The notes beneath the pieces are model-generated. The model worked only from the letters and a program-made list of their open reading frames with translations. It was not told the origin of the DNA and did no database searches. Of a DNA stretch of 64,000 nucleotides, positions 22,617-34,371 are shown piece after piece. Within the stretch, counting starts at the first letter, position 1, and the number at the start of each line of letters is the position of its first letter. Origin of the DNA: Phialocephala subalpina (lineage: Eukaryota > Ascomycota > Leotiomycetes > Helotiales > Mollisiaceae); contig FJOG01000023.1 in NCBI GenBank assembly GCA_900073065.1, positions 996,179-1,060,178 of the forward strand. The letters run 5' to 3'. Both the position numbers and the translations under genes were made by a program.

Positions 22617-23079
22617 CTTGAACGCCTTTTAATTTGGAGGTGTTGATGTCTGTCGTTGGTTTTGTTAGAATGTATATTTTGATGTCCGTTTGAGAGCCTA
22701 GACTTTTAACGAGTAAGGTTACTCGTTTTGTGGGGGTGTCTGCAGGAGTTAACCTTACCCCTGAATTTAGGGGCATCACCTCGTCACAACTCCTTTTCAT
22801 GACATCCATCTCAACTCGCGAGTGTATTTCAAACTACAGAGAAACCGACGTAGCGACTCTGCGAATACCCCTCTATAGCTCTCATTCAAAGTCTCGAATT
22901 CTCCTACCAGTCTGAGTACTTTCCAAATCCTGACAATGTCCCAGAAGCACGCTTCATAAAATTGAGACCTCAAGCAGAATCTCTGGTGAGAAGGATACTT
23001 GTGGGGGGGGAGGGTTTCTCTTTTCTCAATTAACAGCTTCATCACCGACTATATACAAATGGCTCGTTCTCCTTCACCG
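22617..23079. other. Intergenic, nothing recognised
   Basis: Upstream region of dcpS and 3' flank of the secreted-protein gene, both on the minus strand. A G8 run is at about 23004. Nothing further is seen. Confidence 0.55.
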
Positions 23080-23891
23080 TCATTTCCAATTTTGCTTTGT
23101 CATCTCCATCACGTTCACCACGTCCACTTTGATGGCACAAACCCATGTTGTTGTGGTAGCAGGAGCAGTGTTCGTGATCGTGGCAAGGAAGCTGACAGCT
23201 GGCCCCAAACCACCAATATTCGACGTCAGTAGTTGGCAGCCTCCACATTGTACGGACACAGTACTCGTTACTATCAAGGGATGGACTGTTTTCGTGGGCC
23301 CAAGTACCATAGGGTCACTTCTGAAAACTGTCTTCGTGCAAGGTGTTGAAGCAGCCCCTCCCCTTTTTGCTAATAATACAGCGTCTCCAGTGACATAGTG
23401 AGTGACCGTATTCGTGAAGCAACCTTTCTGGCATGTTGGACAAGGTCCCTGAACGGCCACTGTTGGAGTTGTTGGACAACATTCGTCTCTAGGAGGCAAG
23501 GTGACCATCTGTATTGATGCCAAGATACACTCTGCACGTACACCACACGTGGAGAGGTCAGGACAGCCTGCCATCACTATCAGCAAGGGCAAACCCATAT
23601 GAAATGAGTCCCACTTACCAGTTCCGTGGTGTTTTGTCGTTATTGAATGGGTGTAACACGAGTGTGCGATCGTCACAATACTCTCGATTGTGATAGTGGT
23701 GACATGAGCAACTGTGGCAATCGTTGATCCGCAGGTCGAAGCACTTCTTGCAACTAGGTCTGGTAAGCCCGTGACAATTTGCCTGTTCACAACGTCGTCA
23801 GTCCAAGTCCAGACGACGGAAGGAAGAGCTGAAGCATCACTCACGCAGCAAGGAGAACCAACGCAACTGGATATCTGGTTGCTGACATCAT
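23080..23891 (-). CDS. Secreted Cys/Thr-rich protein, function unknown
   Basis: Three exons (23891-23845, 23782-23619, 23576-23080) give 235 residues; the second intron is only 42 nt, a multiple of three without a stop, so it could be retained in some transcripts. The N-terminus is a good signal peptide (MMSATRYPVALVLLAAAQIVTG). The mature chain has 14 Cys, many in pairs or CxxC spacing (DECCP, GPCPTC, VQCGGC), and is Thr/Val-rich (VTTITIESIVTIAHS, TVSVQCGG). No transmembrane anchor or catalytic motif is seen, and I do not recognise a named family. Cell-wall-associated or secreted effector-like roles are possible, but inference only. Confidence 0.65.
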
Positions 23892-24608
23892 CTTGCGATT
23901 TGTGTTTGTCGATATTGAATCGCGTTTGAGGTTAAGTGAGGTATATATGATCTCAGATACTCTCTGTGTCGCACTAGGCATGCGGAGCTGTCTACTTCTT
24001 ATACCCCTCTCTCCGTACTCGAAAGGTCCCTCGTTCCGTGCCACCATAGTATCTCACCGCGATGTGACCGTGTGAGTGTTCAGATAGCTGGCATCGCGTG
24101 GGAATGGTCTAGGGCAAGCAAGTCAGACTGTCCCAATATGAGAATCCCCTGAACGGCCAAACACATGGCATCCTGGAAGACATGAATGCCTTAGAACCTT
24201 CAGATGATCGAGAACCTTGATCAGACGAGGGGCTGTTCCCTATTGGATATGGTCGTATTTCTTGCGCACGAGGTATGAATTGTGGCTTCACATTTTTAGA
24301 AACTCGAATAGAGTGCATGCGTGAAGAAAGAGTTTTTATATGAATTATTGTTTTGCCTGTTGAGGAGTTGTGGGGTAATACGAATCGCCCGTGACTGCAA
24401 ACCAGGGGCCTTTGCTTCTAATTTACATCTCGACCAAATTGGTCAATTCTATCGCGCTCAAGAGCACGGAGTTTCCAACGCCCGTAAATGCCAATACCGT
24501 CGCTATGCTACATGTCTATCAAAACACTCAAACTCCCTTTCCCGTGCTTCCGTCCGCAAACAACGCAGCCAAAACACCAAGTAGTGGTGCTACATGAAAC
24601 GCTCTGAA
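23892..24608. other. Intergenic, nothing recognised
   Basis: Promoter side of the secreted-protein gene and 3' flank of rpo41. Only short frames without features. Confidence 0.55.
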
Positions 24609-27600
24609 TCAAGAAAAGAAGTAGTCGCTATCCTTCAATCGGGAGACATCAAACTCGCCCTAGAGTTGTTAGTATACATGCTTGGTGTGGAAAGGTGATT
24701 TGCTTACTTTCTTGGGAACTGGAGGAAATGTGAGAGGAAGCCAAATCGGGGTGTAACTTGTGTAAGATCTCTTCTCTGTCGACATTGCCCGCTCGAAAGC
24801 AGATTTACCTTCTGGAGCTTCTGTTTCCATAGCTTCGTTCGAGGCCACCTCCTCAGCTTCCTGATCAGCCACCTCCTCATCGTCAACAGCACGTGACTCG
24901 TTCTCAGAATCCTCATCAACAGTGGACCGAGCCGTAGATGACACGTCTCCAAGGCCAGCAAGCTCAATGCCAGCATCAAGGCTATCCGCACCTGAAGCAT
25001 CAATCTCCTCCAAGATACTGGCAGCCGTTATCATCGCTTTGCCTTTCTCGACATCATTGGGATCTTCTGAGCGTAGTAGTTGCTGACGGTCATACTCCAA
25101 TCTCAGCTCATCAACATAGGTACCGCGGGGAGAAGGGCCTCGGCTAGCATTTCCCTGCTTACGCTCAGCAACCCTAGATGCACGCCATTTGATGATCTTT
25201 TTGTATGCTGGAGAGGATGCGGGAATCTTGCGGAGATACAGGCCATCACTGTATCGAACAGCAAACTCGGCACCCAGACGTCCGATTACATCGTCACTAT
25301 GGATTTGGATGAAGGAGTCCCTCAGCACCTTGTTCATCGTCTCCACATCCGAGGCGTGAGTCCAGAAAGAATCGTGAACTGCAGCGAATGAAAGCCCGAG
25401 CTCATCACATCGCAGAGCAGAAAGAATCATGTGTGTGGCATCGAGCGAGTGGATGAAATTCGGTGGAAAGCCCTGCAGTTGTTTTCGCTTGCTGACAGGA
25501 TCGGATCGATGGGGCTCTGACAAATTGAGCCTCTGCAGGTTTGTAACAACACTTTTGGCTTTCGAATTTCGGTATGGCTGGACTACTGGCATATGGACTG
25601 GATTCGTCCAAATGACACTAGACTTGAATTGGATCAGATCTTCGATTTTGGGGGTGTATCCCTTTTTGGTCGGGGCATCTCTTTTTCCAGCAGAAAGTTT
25701 CGACCATTCTCCCTCTAGACGTACGAGCTGCTCTCGAGTCAAACAAGTCGATATTCTGCTAGCACACTCGCCAAGCCAATGCTGAATGTCGTGAGCTCCC
25801 TTGAACATGGTGGATAAAGCTGTGAATATTCTCGTAGCGACGTATGAAGAAAGCACAGCTGGGTTAACCTTCTCGTTGTTTGGAAGATTTGGATACGCTG
25901 CTACTAGCTGCTTTCGGACCTGTGCTTTAGCCCCAACGTATGTTACACCGTATACGTTGGTCATGACCGTTTGCTTGACGGTTTTCCGAGTAATTTTACC
26001 ATCAAGAACCATTGCCAATGGATCCCCCTTCTCTTTCGCCTCGGCAACCTGTGCTTTCACCAGTTCTGCGACAGCTGTATAAACATCTGCAGGTCGATCA
26101 CCAGGCTCCAAGTTCACCTGCTTAGCACCCCATACGTCACCACCTAGAGCAGCGTAGTGTTGAAGTCCATTGCAGGTACCGTCTTGATGGACAGGTAGGT
26201 GAGAAATGAACCGTTTCGGATCCGGGGAGTTGAGCGCGTTGTTGAGCTCAATGCAAGCAGCGAGACATTGCCAAGGGTCCTCTGCCTGGAGCCACCAGCG
26301 ATCGCCCGTCAAGGGCTTGGTTGCAGAGTCAACTATCGAATTGAGATTTTTCATGGTAAATTCTTCTCGCTCCGACAGGCTTGCTTTGTCGAAACCGAAG
26401 ACGTTAGAAAGATGCACTTTGAGCCATTTCAGACCCGTCTCGCCGAGTTCTCGGCCCTTGCCAAATTTCAGTAACCCTCTGCAATGATCAGCGCCCATGT
26501 GATTGAGGTATGGTGGTATGGGGTAAGCTCGTCCACGAAAATCAATATTGTGTGGGAAGTAGAACTGTTCACTCCTTAACGCCCGTGCAATTTCCAATTG
26601 GAAGTTCTGGAAACAGCGCTGCGAATGCATGCCACTTCTAGAATTTTCGACATTTTTGACAGCTCGAATCCACCGACGCCGCTCTAAAGGATCCTTTGAT
26701 GATTCCGGCTCAGGAGGTATCGACAGATTTGGATTCTCGGCAGGTATATTGGCAATAGCTTCACCAGAATTCCATGCCTCCAACATAACATCGAAAACAG
26801 GTTGGTTGATTCGCCAAGGCGTCCTGCCCAGAGCATTCAAGCCCTCAAACATTGTTTTCATATCCCCCTGATCGATTGCGGCTTCAGCATAATGCCTTTG
26901 ATCTTTGTCACCAGATTTGATTCGCATGATTTTCCCAGGGTGAGATATGAAGCCACCCTTGTTGAACAAAGTCCAGGGCTCAGGTTCGACCAGCATTGGC
27001 AAATGCTTAGCCAAAAGGCCGTGGACTGGCTCTCGCTTCAATTGAGCAACTATAGCCTTGTTTGCCGTCACGACCCCAAGCTTTCTGCCCATTTTATACT
27101 GAAATGAATGAGAGAACGCTGGCTGCATCTGTGTGACAATTTCCTTCGTCTTAGGATGCGTCAAAGTCACAGGCACTTGAGCAACTTCAATCAAGGCTGC
27201 CATCAAAAATGCTCCAACTTTAGCTCTCATCGTCATGGGCCATTCGTATTGCGTGGCTGAAGGCGCTTCTTGCTGATTGTCCAAGAAACGGCTCGCGTAC
27301 TTTGCTACACGGCCAGCACCACGGCCTCGAGTTGCCTTGCGAACGGCTTCTGCAGTGAAGGTATTCTTTCCAACTCTGGCTGTCGGCCATATCTTGCTCC
27401 TTCTCTTCCGCTGGAGAGTTTCGAATGTGCTTTCGTCCTCGACATTTTTGGCTATGGCCATGATAAGGGTCGACAGTGTCACGCCCCTATCCGCGCCCTG
27501 AGACCCTAAAGTGCTCATGGTGGAGAGGATTGTGACAGCCGCAAGTTTTTGTGGGGGCAAAATGCGCAAAAATGGTCCGTACATGCAACGTTCATTATCC

Positions 27601-28889
27601 TCTGCCGATTTGTTGATACCGGGATTCTCAGCTTCATCGATCTTGACAAGCTCCTCCTTGAGATACTCTTCCAGGGCCAGTTGCCACTTCCACATCCTCC
27701 CCCCTAGAGATTTTGTCTGAAGAGCCGTGTTCAAACCCATTTTCGCAAGGTGGCCGCTTTCCTTTCTCCATCTATCAATGGCTGAATCGACGGCATCGTT
27801 CTCGAGTTTTGCTTGAATTTCTCGCCTCTCTTCCGGGCTAGCGTTGGCAATGTCAACCCCTTCGGCTGGGAGTGTCGAAAATAGCGAAAGCGCCGTCTTG
27901 AGTGACTTCAAGCCCATACCCTTCTGACTGGTTGGCTTCACATCGGGGATCCACGAGGGTGTCGTGTCTTGCTCGTGCGATTCCATGATGTTTTCCGGCA
28001 ACTCTAAATCCTCATCTTCCGCTCCAATCTCGGATGTGTAATTGTACTTTGGATAGATGTGTGTGATGAGGCTTAGTTCGTGGTCCGTCAGAATCTCTGC
28101 CCTGTATAATTCCAATGCAGCTTCTTCGTCCAGCATCTCCATATAACGGCGAACAAGTCTCTCTCTCCATCCTCTCGGCGACTGGAGTGACGCCTTGACC
28201 ATGTACGCCACCATCTCCAAGTCCATAGGAAATTTCGTAGACCGTATTTGGAGCTCAAACCATTTGTGTAGATCCTGCATTGCAGCTTCGGTAGGATTCA
28301 TCATTATTTGCTCCACGGAAGCTCGGAGATATCGATTGTGAAGCGCTCTCGCCTCGGAATGTGGTAGGTCGAGTTTAAGCATTTTTTTTAGAAGAGCACC
28401 GGCGCGCTGGATTCTCCCCACCTGCAAGCAAGCATCAAAGACAGATTGAAACTCTGCCAGATCTCCAGTAATTCCAGTGGTCTGGTCCTTTCGTATACGT
28501 ACGGAAGCGCTCGCGGTGGAGCCCCCCAGATATATTGGCGCATGTCCGTAAAAAGACTCGTAGGCGGCGCTCATCGTATCGCGTATGATGTTCGGGTTTG
28601 AGGAGGCGGGTGGAATATTGCTCATACTTGCAAAAGGTATATCGTCCATGGGAGTGTACCCAGCTGCTGTTGCCATCGCGCGTCGAGGTGTCTGTGTCGA
28701 CGTATCATTCGAATCCCTTCTCTTCCGCAACGCAGGACTGGGAGACCCTGCTTCGATTGAGACCCATCGCCGGCATCTCTTGTGTGTAATGTAGGCTGGA
28801 CATAGCCACGGAAGGCTCAATTGTTCGGAGAGGAGTGTACTTCGGCTTGTAGCTGGGCGAGCTTTTCGATGTGCAGCTCGGACGAGCAT
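24609..28889 (-). CDS. rpo41: Mitochondrial DNA-directed RNA polymerase Rpo41
   Basis: One long exon (28889-24708) and a terminal 51-nt exon (24659-24609) give 1410 residues. The ATG at 28889 opens a basic, Arg/Ser/Thr-rich presequence (MLVRAAHRKARPATSRS) expected for mitochondrial import; the open frame extends ~17 codons upstream but without an ATG. The N-terminal half holds the PPR-like and promoter-recognition regions. The C-terminal half is a T7-type polymerase with DGTCNGLQHYAALGGD (~residue 900, catalytic Asp), KQTVMTNVYGVTYVGAK (finger Lys and Tyr) and AVHDSFWTHA (~residue 1170, second metal-binding Asp). The short last exon supplies the conserved C-terminus (DYFFS), which confirms the splice. 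Unusually, the stretch between this end and the HDSF motif has a long acidic insert of ~90 residues. It transcribes the mitochondrial genome and primes its replication. Confidence 0.97.
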
Positions 28890-29355
28890 TTTAGGTGTTA
28901 TCGTACAAGAGAGAGAGCGAAGAATTAAGTACAATGGCACAGATAACTAAAAGAAACAAAATACAATGAAGTCCGAAAGGAATTGGTGATACAGGTACTT
29001 CGAGTCGTGGTCGTGTGTCAATAGCAAAGAGGCGACTCAATCATGCGAGCTCCAGGAGGAAATTTTTGGTACGGTTTTGGCTCGTCTCGACTGCCGTAAG
29101 TTTTTGCAACCCCCTGAATCCTGAGCTTTTTCCCCCTTTGTGTGCAAGAATTTTGACCCAGTCGAATCTCGTCAAGTTTCTTTCTTTTCTAGATATCAGT
29201 TGTATGAAGATTCTAAACACTGGCAAGCTGAACATCTCTTGACAAACTAAAGACGATTTTCACTTTGAACCGAAAGGTCGGCAAATTCTTAGGAGTAGTA
29301 GTAAGTCTGAGTTACTGTTTGAGCTGAAAGTCTAGACATAATAAAAATGAACCCA
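28890..29355. other. Intergenic, nothing recognised
   Basis: rpo41 promoter region and amidase 3' flank, both genes on the minus strand. No other signal seen. Confidence 0.55.
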
Positions 29356-31137
29356 TCAGAATTCTTGCCAGTTTCGTGCATTCTCCCATGCATATGCCAC
29401 TTTCAAGCAAGTTATTTCGTCGAAGTGTTTTCCTACAATTTGCATGCTAGCAGGCACACGAATGTTCTTATCAGCCTTCGCCGGAACAAACCCAATGGGA
29501 AAGGCTAATGCTGGATGACCTGTTGCGTTGAACGGGCAGGTGTTGTCGAGTTTTCCAATTGTTTTGCTCATCTTTACGATAACGGAATCGTTCTCTGCCG
29601 GCAATGGATCTGCTGGTGTGATCGTTGTTGGCATAATCAGGACATCGTATCTCTGCAGCGCCGCATCGTACTCTTCGCTCAGTTTCCTGCACAGATTCAC
29701 AGCTTTGGCATAGACGTGTGGGAATCTTTCCCAGCAGAATTCGCCACTGAAGACGGTGTTTTTGCTGACAGGACTCATCTGAGATAAACATTAGCGGCAA
29801 TTCATCTCAGTTGGGGCGTCACACTACCTTCTCTATTGTCGCTGCCGTGCATGGCAACGTTTTCTCGTACAAGTCTGTCAGCATAACTTGTCGACGACCA
29901 GAAGCTTTCCCAGTCCTGCCCATGACACCTCCTTGCCTACTTGCTGCTCCAAATAAAGCGGGTGCAATCTCATGTATCGGGATGCTGACTTCTTCAACGA
30001 CTGCTCCTAGTTCTTCAAATACTTTGGCAGCAGCGCGAAATTTGCTGTCAATACCAGGATCGAGGATTTTGGAAATCAGACTCTCCTTCAAGATTCCAAT
30101 GCGCATGCCTTTTACACCAGTTTCCTGGGTCTCAAGAAGTAGTTGAGAATACTTCGGAACTTGACGACGGAAAGGCGTCCCCGCACTTTGTCTGTCGTCG
30201 AGTCCGTCAACACCAGCAATAGCCTCCAGTAATAGAGCATTGTCTAAGCAGTTCTTGGTAATCGGACCAACAAAGTCGATCGTTGCCTCATTGCTAACAC
30301 AGCCAGTGTATGGAACCAAGCCAAAAGTAGCTTTGAATCCGACAAGGCCGCAGAGCGAAGCTGGGATACGAATGGAACCACCTTGATCAGCACCGATACC
30401 TAGATCTACCTCTCCTTTGGCAACCAAGTTCGCGGTGCCAGAACTACTACCACCTGCACTGTAACCTTTCGCATAAGGATTATTGACTGGACCAGTGGCC
30501 GCCGTATACGAAGCAGCGCCCGTGCTAAGGTTCTCGCAAACTGCTTTGCCCCTTATGATGCCACCTGCATCTAGGATTCTGCTCACGATGGTGGCATCCA
30601 TTTTGGGAACCCAACCGGTGAATGTATCTGTACCAATGAGACACGGAACACCTGCCACACAAATATTGTCCTTGATGCAAACGGTCTTGCCTTGAAGGAG
30701 CGTAGTGGCTGGCGACTTATGCGCTAAAGTGAAACGGTGCGCCCAAGCATTGTCCGGATTGTCAGATTTTTCGGGAAAGTAGCTAGGTATCTTAGCAAGG
30801 CCTCTTTTGGATCTTGGAAGCCTTACATGTTCTCTCGTGGCGCTAAGTCGAAGTCCGGCTCGGGCTGGTAGTCTGTCTTGGTCAGGGTCATGAAGTAGTC
30901 GGGGGTTGCTGAACTGACCATCCATCTCAGAAACGAATTGCATAGCATTGCAGGTAGCAGCAAGGAGGGTTGTGTATTCAGCTTTCTCATCACCCTTGAA
31001 CTCGTAGCCAAACTTGGCCGCGACTACAGCCAAGTCATCTTCGGTGATCTTGACGCCTCTTTTTTCATTTCAGCATCAGCTTCTGAGAGCATTTGAAAGG
31101 AGACTAACTCTGCTGGGGTGACAGATAAAAGAGACAT
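29356..31137 (-). CDS. Amidase-signature family hydrolase
   Basis: Three exons (31137-31109, 31058-29828, 29778-29356) give 560 residues. Exon 1 encodes only nine residues plus two bases of the next codon; the 50-nt intron 1 ends at an AAG acceptor, chosen because it alone restores frame. The Ser-cisSer-Lys triad is visible: Lys in CIKDNICVAGVP (~136), cis-Ser in GYSAGGSSSGTANLVA (~211) and the nucleophile Ser in GADQGGSIRIPAS (~236). The C-terminus AYAWENARNWQEF is typical. The family hydrolyses or transfers amide nitrogen; fungal members act on acetamide, nitrile-derived amides or unknown substrates, and the substrate here cannot be predicted. No signal peptide, so probably cytosolic. Divergent from atp25, with a 572-bp shared upstream region. 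Confidence 0.92.
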
Positions 31138-31709
31138 GGTGATGAATTCTTTGAAACTGTAACACAGCAAGGACTGAAAGTGGCCAAGTCCTGAAATACA
31201 ACCTGGGCCTTGCTTTATAGAAGATTGCGTTTCGGTGGAATGGTTTATGGAAGCGTTTTCATCCCATCTTTGTTATCATCGGAGCCTCCTCCGCGAAATT
31301 CGCGAATATTGCGAGACCGCTCCGCCATGTGAAGAGTCATCAATCTCTTTCCATGAGTCCCTCGTGAGCTTCCCCGTATTCTGGGTAAAGATGCCCCGGG
31401 ACATTTTTGCTTCAAGAAGATGTTTGGCAGTGCTTCGTCACGTGTTTCATACCCAGGTCAGATTTAAGATGCAAGCAACGTGGTTCTCAGATATTCCTGG
31501 CTTCCTGGGGAAGGGCCGGCTCGATACCAGTGTGCACTTGCACGAATGAATCCGTAAGGGTTGATTGTTGCAAGGTTGAAGTCAGCGGCGCGGCGCTATC
31601 AAAGGAAGAAATGGGGATCTTCGCTTCTGTCACATTTCGCCTACCCTATTATTTTTCTCGATTGATCGCGAGCATCGCGAACATCAGATCAAAGCAATAT
31701 CCACACGAA
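31138..31709. other. Shared divergent promoter, amidase and atp25
   Basis: Upstream of both genes. The atp25 frame stays open upstream to about 31407 but no in-frame ATG with good context is seen before 31710. Confidence 0.5.
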
Positions 31710-33917
31710 ATGGTCGTGGGAAGGGCTTTACGAACGACAGGATGTGCTGGGTGCCGACTGTCATTGCTCCGAAACTTCACATCGATAGCTGGTCCCTCAA
31801 TTCGAATTCAGCATCCTGCAAAACTTTCACGATGTACAACCCGAAATCAACAAATTAGGTACTCTTCGCAGCTACCACAACACGCCGAAAGCCTAGGAGC
31901 AAGCAAGCAAGATGAGAATTCGAATATGGTTGAGGATGAAGATGTGGACAGGGAATTTGAGGCCGCTGGAGATGAGGGAGGGGACACACAAGTATCTTCA
32001 ATACCTTGGTACTTACAGGTCGATTCTCCTCAGAAAGCCCCAAAGGCTTTGTCTGAACGACAGCGGATACCCGATTTACCAGAACACCCGCCTCCTATCC
32101 TAGCGCCGTTAATGCAACAAGTATCAATTGATCTTGGTCTCGATGATCTGACGTTGCTCGACCTCCGAAAACTCGATCCTCCACCGGCCTTGGGAGCAAA
32201 TTTGCTGATGCTCATTGGCACTGCGCGCAGCGAGAAACATCTCCACGTATCTGCAGATCGTCTCTGCCGATGGCTAAGAAGCACATACAAACTGAAACCC
32301 GAAGCAGATGGCCTGCTAGGAAGGAACGAGCTGAAGCTGAAATTGAAGAGGAAAGCGAAAAGAGCAAAGCTTATGGGAAGTGCTGTTGATGACAGCACCG
32401 ATGATGGAGTTCGGACTGGCTGGGTCTGTGTTGATATGGGTGTAGTGGAGGAAGCAGAAGGCGCAGAGGAATACGCCTCCTTACCAAAAGATTTTGTTGG
32501 CTTCGGCCGGAGGACGGAAGGTGTGAGGATTGTGGTGCAGATGCTCACGGAGGAGAAGAGAGAGGAAATTGATCTGGAAAAGCTTTGGACTGGTATACTC
32601 AGGCGTGGAACCGCTGCCAAGGATGTTGAGAATGGTGAGGCTGGCGAAGCTGGTGAAGTCAGTCAAGAGACCCATCAGCACTTACCAGTTTCTACCAGTC
32701 AGTCGACGCAAGATCCTGCCTCCAGTCTAGGACAAACTCGTGGTTTCCACACAACAGCACGCCGTCTGACCGCAGGCATTGGAGCACGCACAGAGCATAT
32801 TTCTCCTTCGACTCTCGAACCATTGGTAGCAAATCCCTTCGAAGATTTTGATCTTCAATCGATCAGAGATGTTGCTATGTTGGATTTGGCCTCGGGGTAC
32901 TACGAGAAAGTCCGGGACGATATCCTTCAAGTCAGTGAGCATGTGCCTCAACTACAGGACAATAATTGGCGACCATTTTTGTTGCATATTCTTCAGACAC
33001 ATTTGAAGAGCCTCCCTGCCGAAGAAGCGATTGCAATATTGGGTACCGGTCATTTGGATCGCACTTCGACTGAATTTCTCACGTGTTTCTACGAGACAAT
33101 ATCTCCGATCTTTCTGTCAAAGAACGAGGCAGAAATCCTGATCTGGCTGAATTGTTACGCCCAAGATCTTGGTCATCCTGGCTACGAACAATCAAGGCTC
33201 TTAGAAATTTTCGATGAGGTTCGAGCTGCCGGTGTCGCGATTTCACTGACGTCTTATAAACGTCTCCTCCGTGCTATACTCAGCCCACCCAAAGGCCAGA
33301 GCAATTACCACGGCCCTTCGCGCTCGGCTCTCGCAGGCGCTACCGAGATCGTCCAAACCATGCATGATCAAGGTTTCGATATTCTCTCAGAAGACATGCT
33401 TGTCGACTTGCAAGAATTAACGATGCCTGATCCGCTTGAAGAAATACCACAGCACAAGATCTTTACGGATCCGGTCGACACATTCGATCTGGCTAGCGTG
33501 CCAATGGCTCCCATTTCTCTTCGATTCCATGCTCTTGTGGTGCTGTTGGATTTGCCCCTCTTCCGAGACGAGTCTAGAATGCGACTGATGAACATGTATG
33601 CAAGTCGACAGCATTGGCAACAATTCTGGGAGGTTTTCAGAATGGCTCCTCGTCACAACAAACCTCAATCAGCATCTATGTATGCTTTCATGCTATTTCA
33701 TGTCGCCCAAACGAAGCACCAGAAAGGTTGCATGACTGTTCTACGAACCTGGAGCGTGGATCTTCAACGTGAGGAACCGCCGATAGAGCTCACCGGCGAT
33801 GTGAGTGAAGCCATGAAGGCTTGTCTGCTGGTTGCCGATCCTCACGTTGAACGAGATGCGAATGCGGACCCAGAGGCTAAAGGCGAGTGGGTTTCGCTAT
33901 GGCGACGATGTCAGTGA
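31710..33917 (+). CDS. atp25: Atp25, mitochondrial OLI1/ATP9 mRNA stability and ribosome-silencing-like factor
   Basis: Single exon of 735 residues from ATG 31710. The N-terminus is basic and Arg/Ser-rich (MVVGRALRTTG... RLSLLRNFTS), as for mitochondrial import. The first half has an RsfS-like domain: IPWYLQ, then LRKLDPPPALGANLLMLIGTARSEKHLHVSADRLCRWLRSTYKL, then GWVCVDMGVVE and DFVGFGRRTEGVRIVVQMLT. The second half is the helical mRNA-stabilising domain (FHTTARRLTAG, then a long alpha-helical array to the stop). In yeast the precursor is cleaved so the halves act separately: one stabilises the ATP synthase subunit 9 mRNA, the other aids ring assembly. Length is in the range of filamentous-fungal homologues. 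Confidence 0.92.
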   Translation: MVVGRALRTTGCAGCRLSLLRNFTSIAGPSIRIQHPAKLSRCTTRNQQIRYSSQLPQHAESLGASKQDENSNMVEDEDVDREFEAAGDEGGDTQVSSIPWYLQVDSPQKAPKALSERQRIPDLPEHPPPILAPLMQQVSIDLGLDDLTLLDLRKLDPPPALGANLLMLIGTARSEKHLHVSADRLCRWLRSTYKLKPEADGLLGRNELKLKLKRKAKRAKLMGSAVDDSTDDGVRTGWVCVDMGVVEEAEGAEEYASLPKDFVGFGRRTEGVRIVVQMLTEEKREEIDLEKLWTGILRRGTAAKDVENGEAGEAGEVSQETHQHLPVSTSQSTQDPASSLGQTRGFHTTARRLTAGIGARTEHISPSTLEPLVANPFEDFDLQSIRDVAMLDLASGYYEKVRDDILQVSEHVPQLQDNNWRPFLLHILQTHLKSLPAEEAIAILGTGHLDRTSTEFLTCFYETISPIFLSKNEAEILIWLNCYAQDLGHPGYEQSRLLEIFDEVRAAGVAISLTSYKRLLRAILSPPKGQSNYHGPSRSALAGATEIVQTMHDQGFDILSEDMLVDLQELTMPDPLEEIPQHKIFTDPVDTFDLASVPMAPISLRFHALVVLLDLPLFRDESRMRLMNMYASRQHWQQFWEVFRMAPRHNKPQSASMYAFMLFHVAQTKHQKGCMTVLRTWSVDLQREEPPIELTGDVSEAMKACLLVADPHVERDANADPEAKGEWVSLWRRCQ

Positions 33918-34371
33918 GAAAAGAACAGCTAGCCGTTGATGTACAAATAGAAGTGTAACAAGACCATACCCTCAAATGTATATGTACGGTTCACCTGTCA
34001 CTGTTTTGTGCCATGTGACTGATATTGGACTTGGCTATCTCTAATCAATCACGGGTCCCAAAAGCTATTGTCGAGTAGTTCATCCCTGAGCAACCCAGGA
34101 TGCAGCACAGGCGTTGAAGAAACTTGGATCGCGATTCCGTGAAACAACGTGCTCTTGTGGTTCGAGGCGCCTTCCAGCCTCACGTTTGATTGACCCGACA
34201 ACGAGAACCAATCAAAACATCTCACCTACAATTTGTCTCACTTGTTCAACATCAGGCCCGATTTCAGGCTGTGTTTACCCGAATCAGACTTTTTTGATAA
34301 CTTGTCATTCCATCCCATCTCTGTTTTGCTCAACAATTTATTTCAACTTTCGTATCGCGATAAATTTCAAG
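33918..34371. other. Intergenic, nothing recognised
   Basis: atp25 3' flank and upstream region of the nuclease gene. The frame of the nuclease exon runs further upstream, but the signal peptide fixes the start at 34372. Confidence 0.55.

Noticed and set aside
28890..28940. In-frame upstream extension of rpo41
   Set aside because: The extra 17 codons begin at GTG, not ATG; the ATG at 28889 starts a good import presequence.
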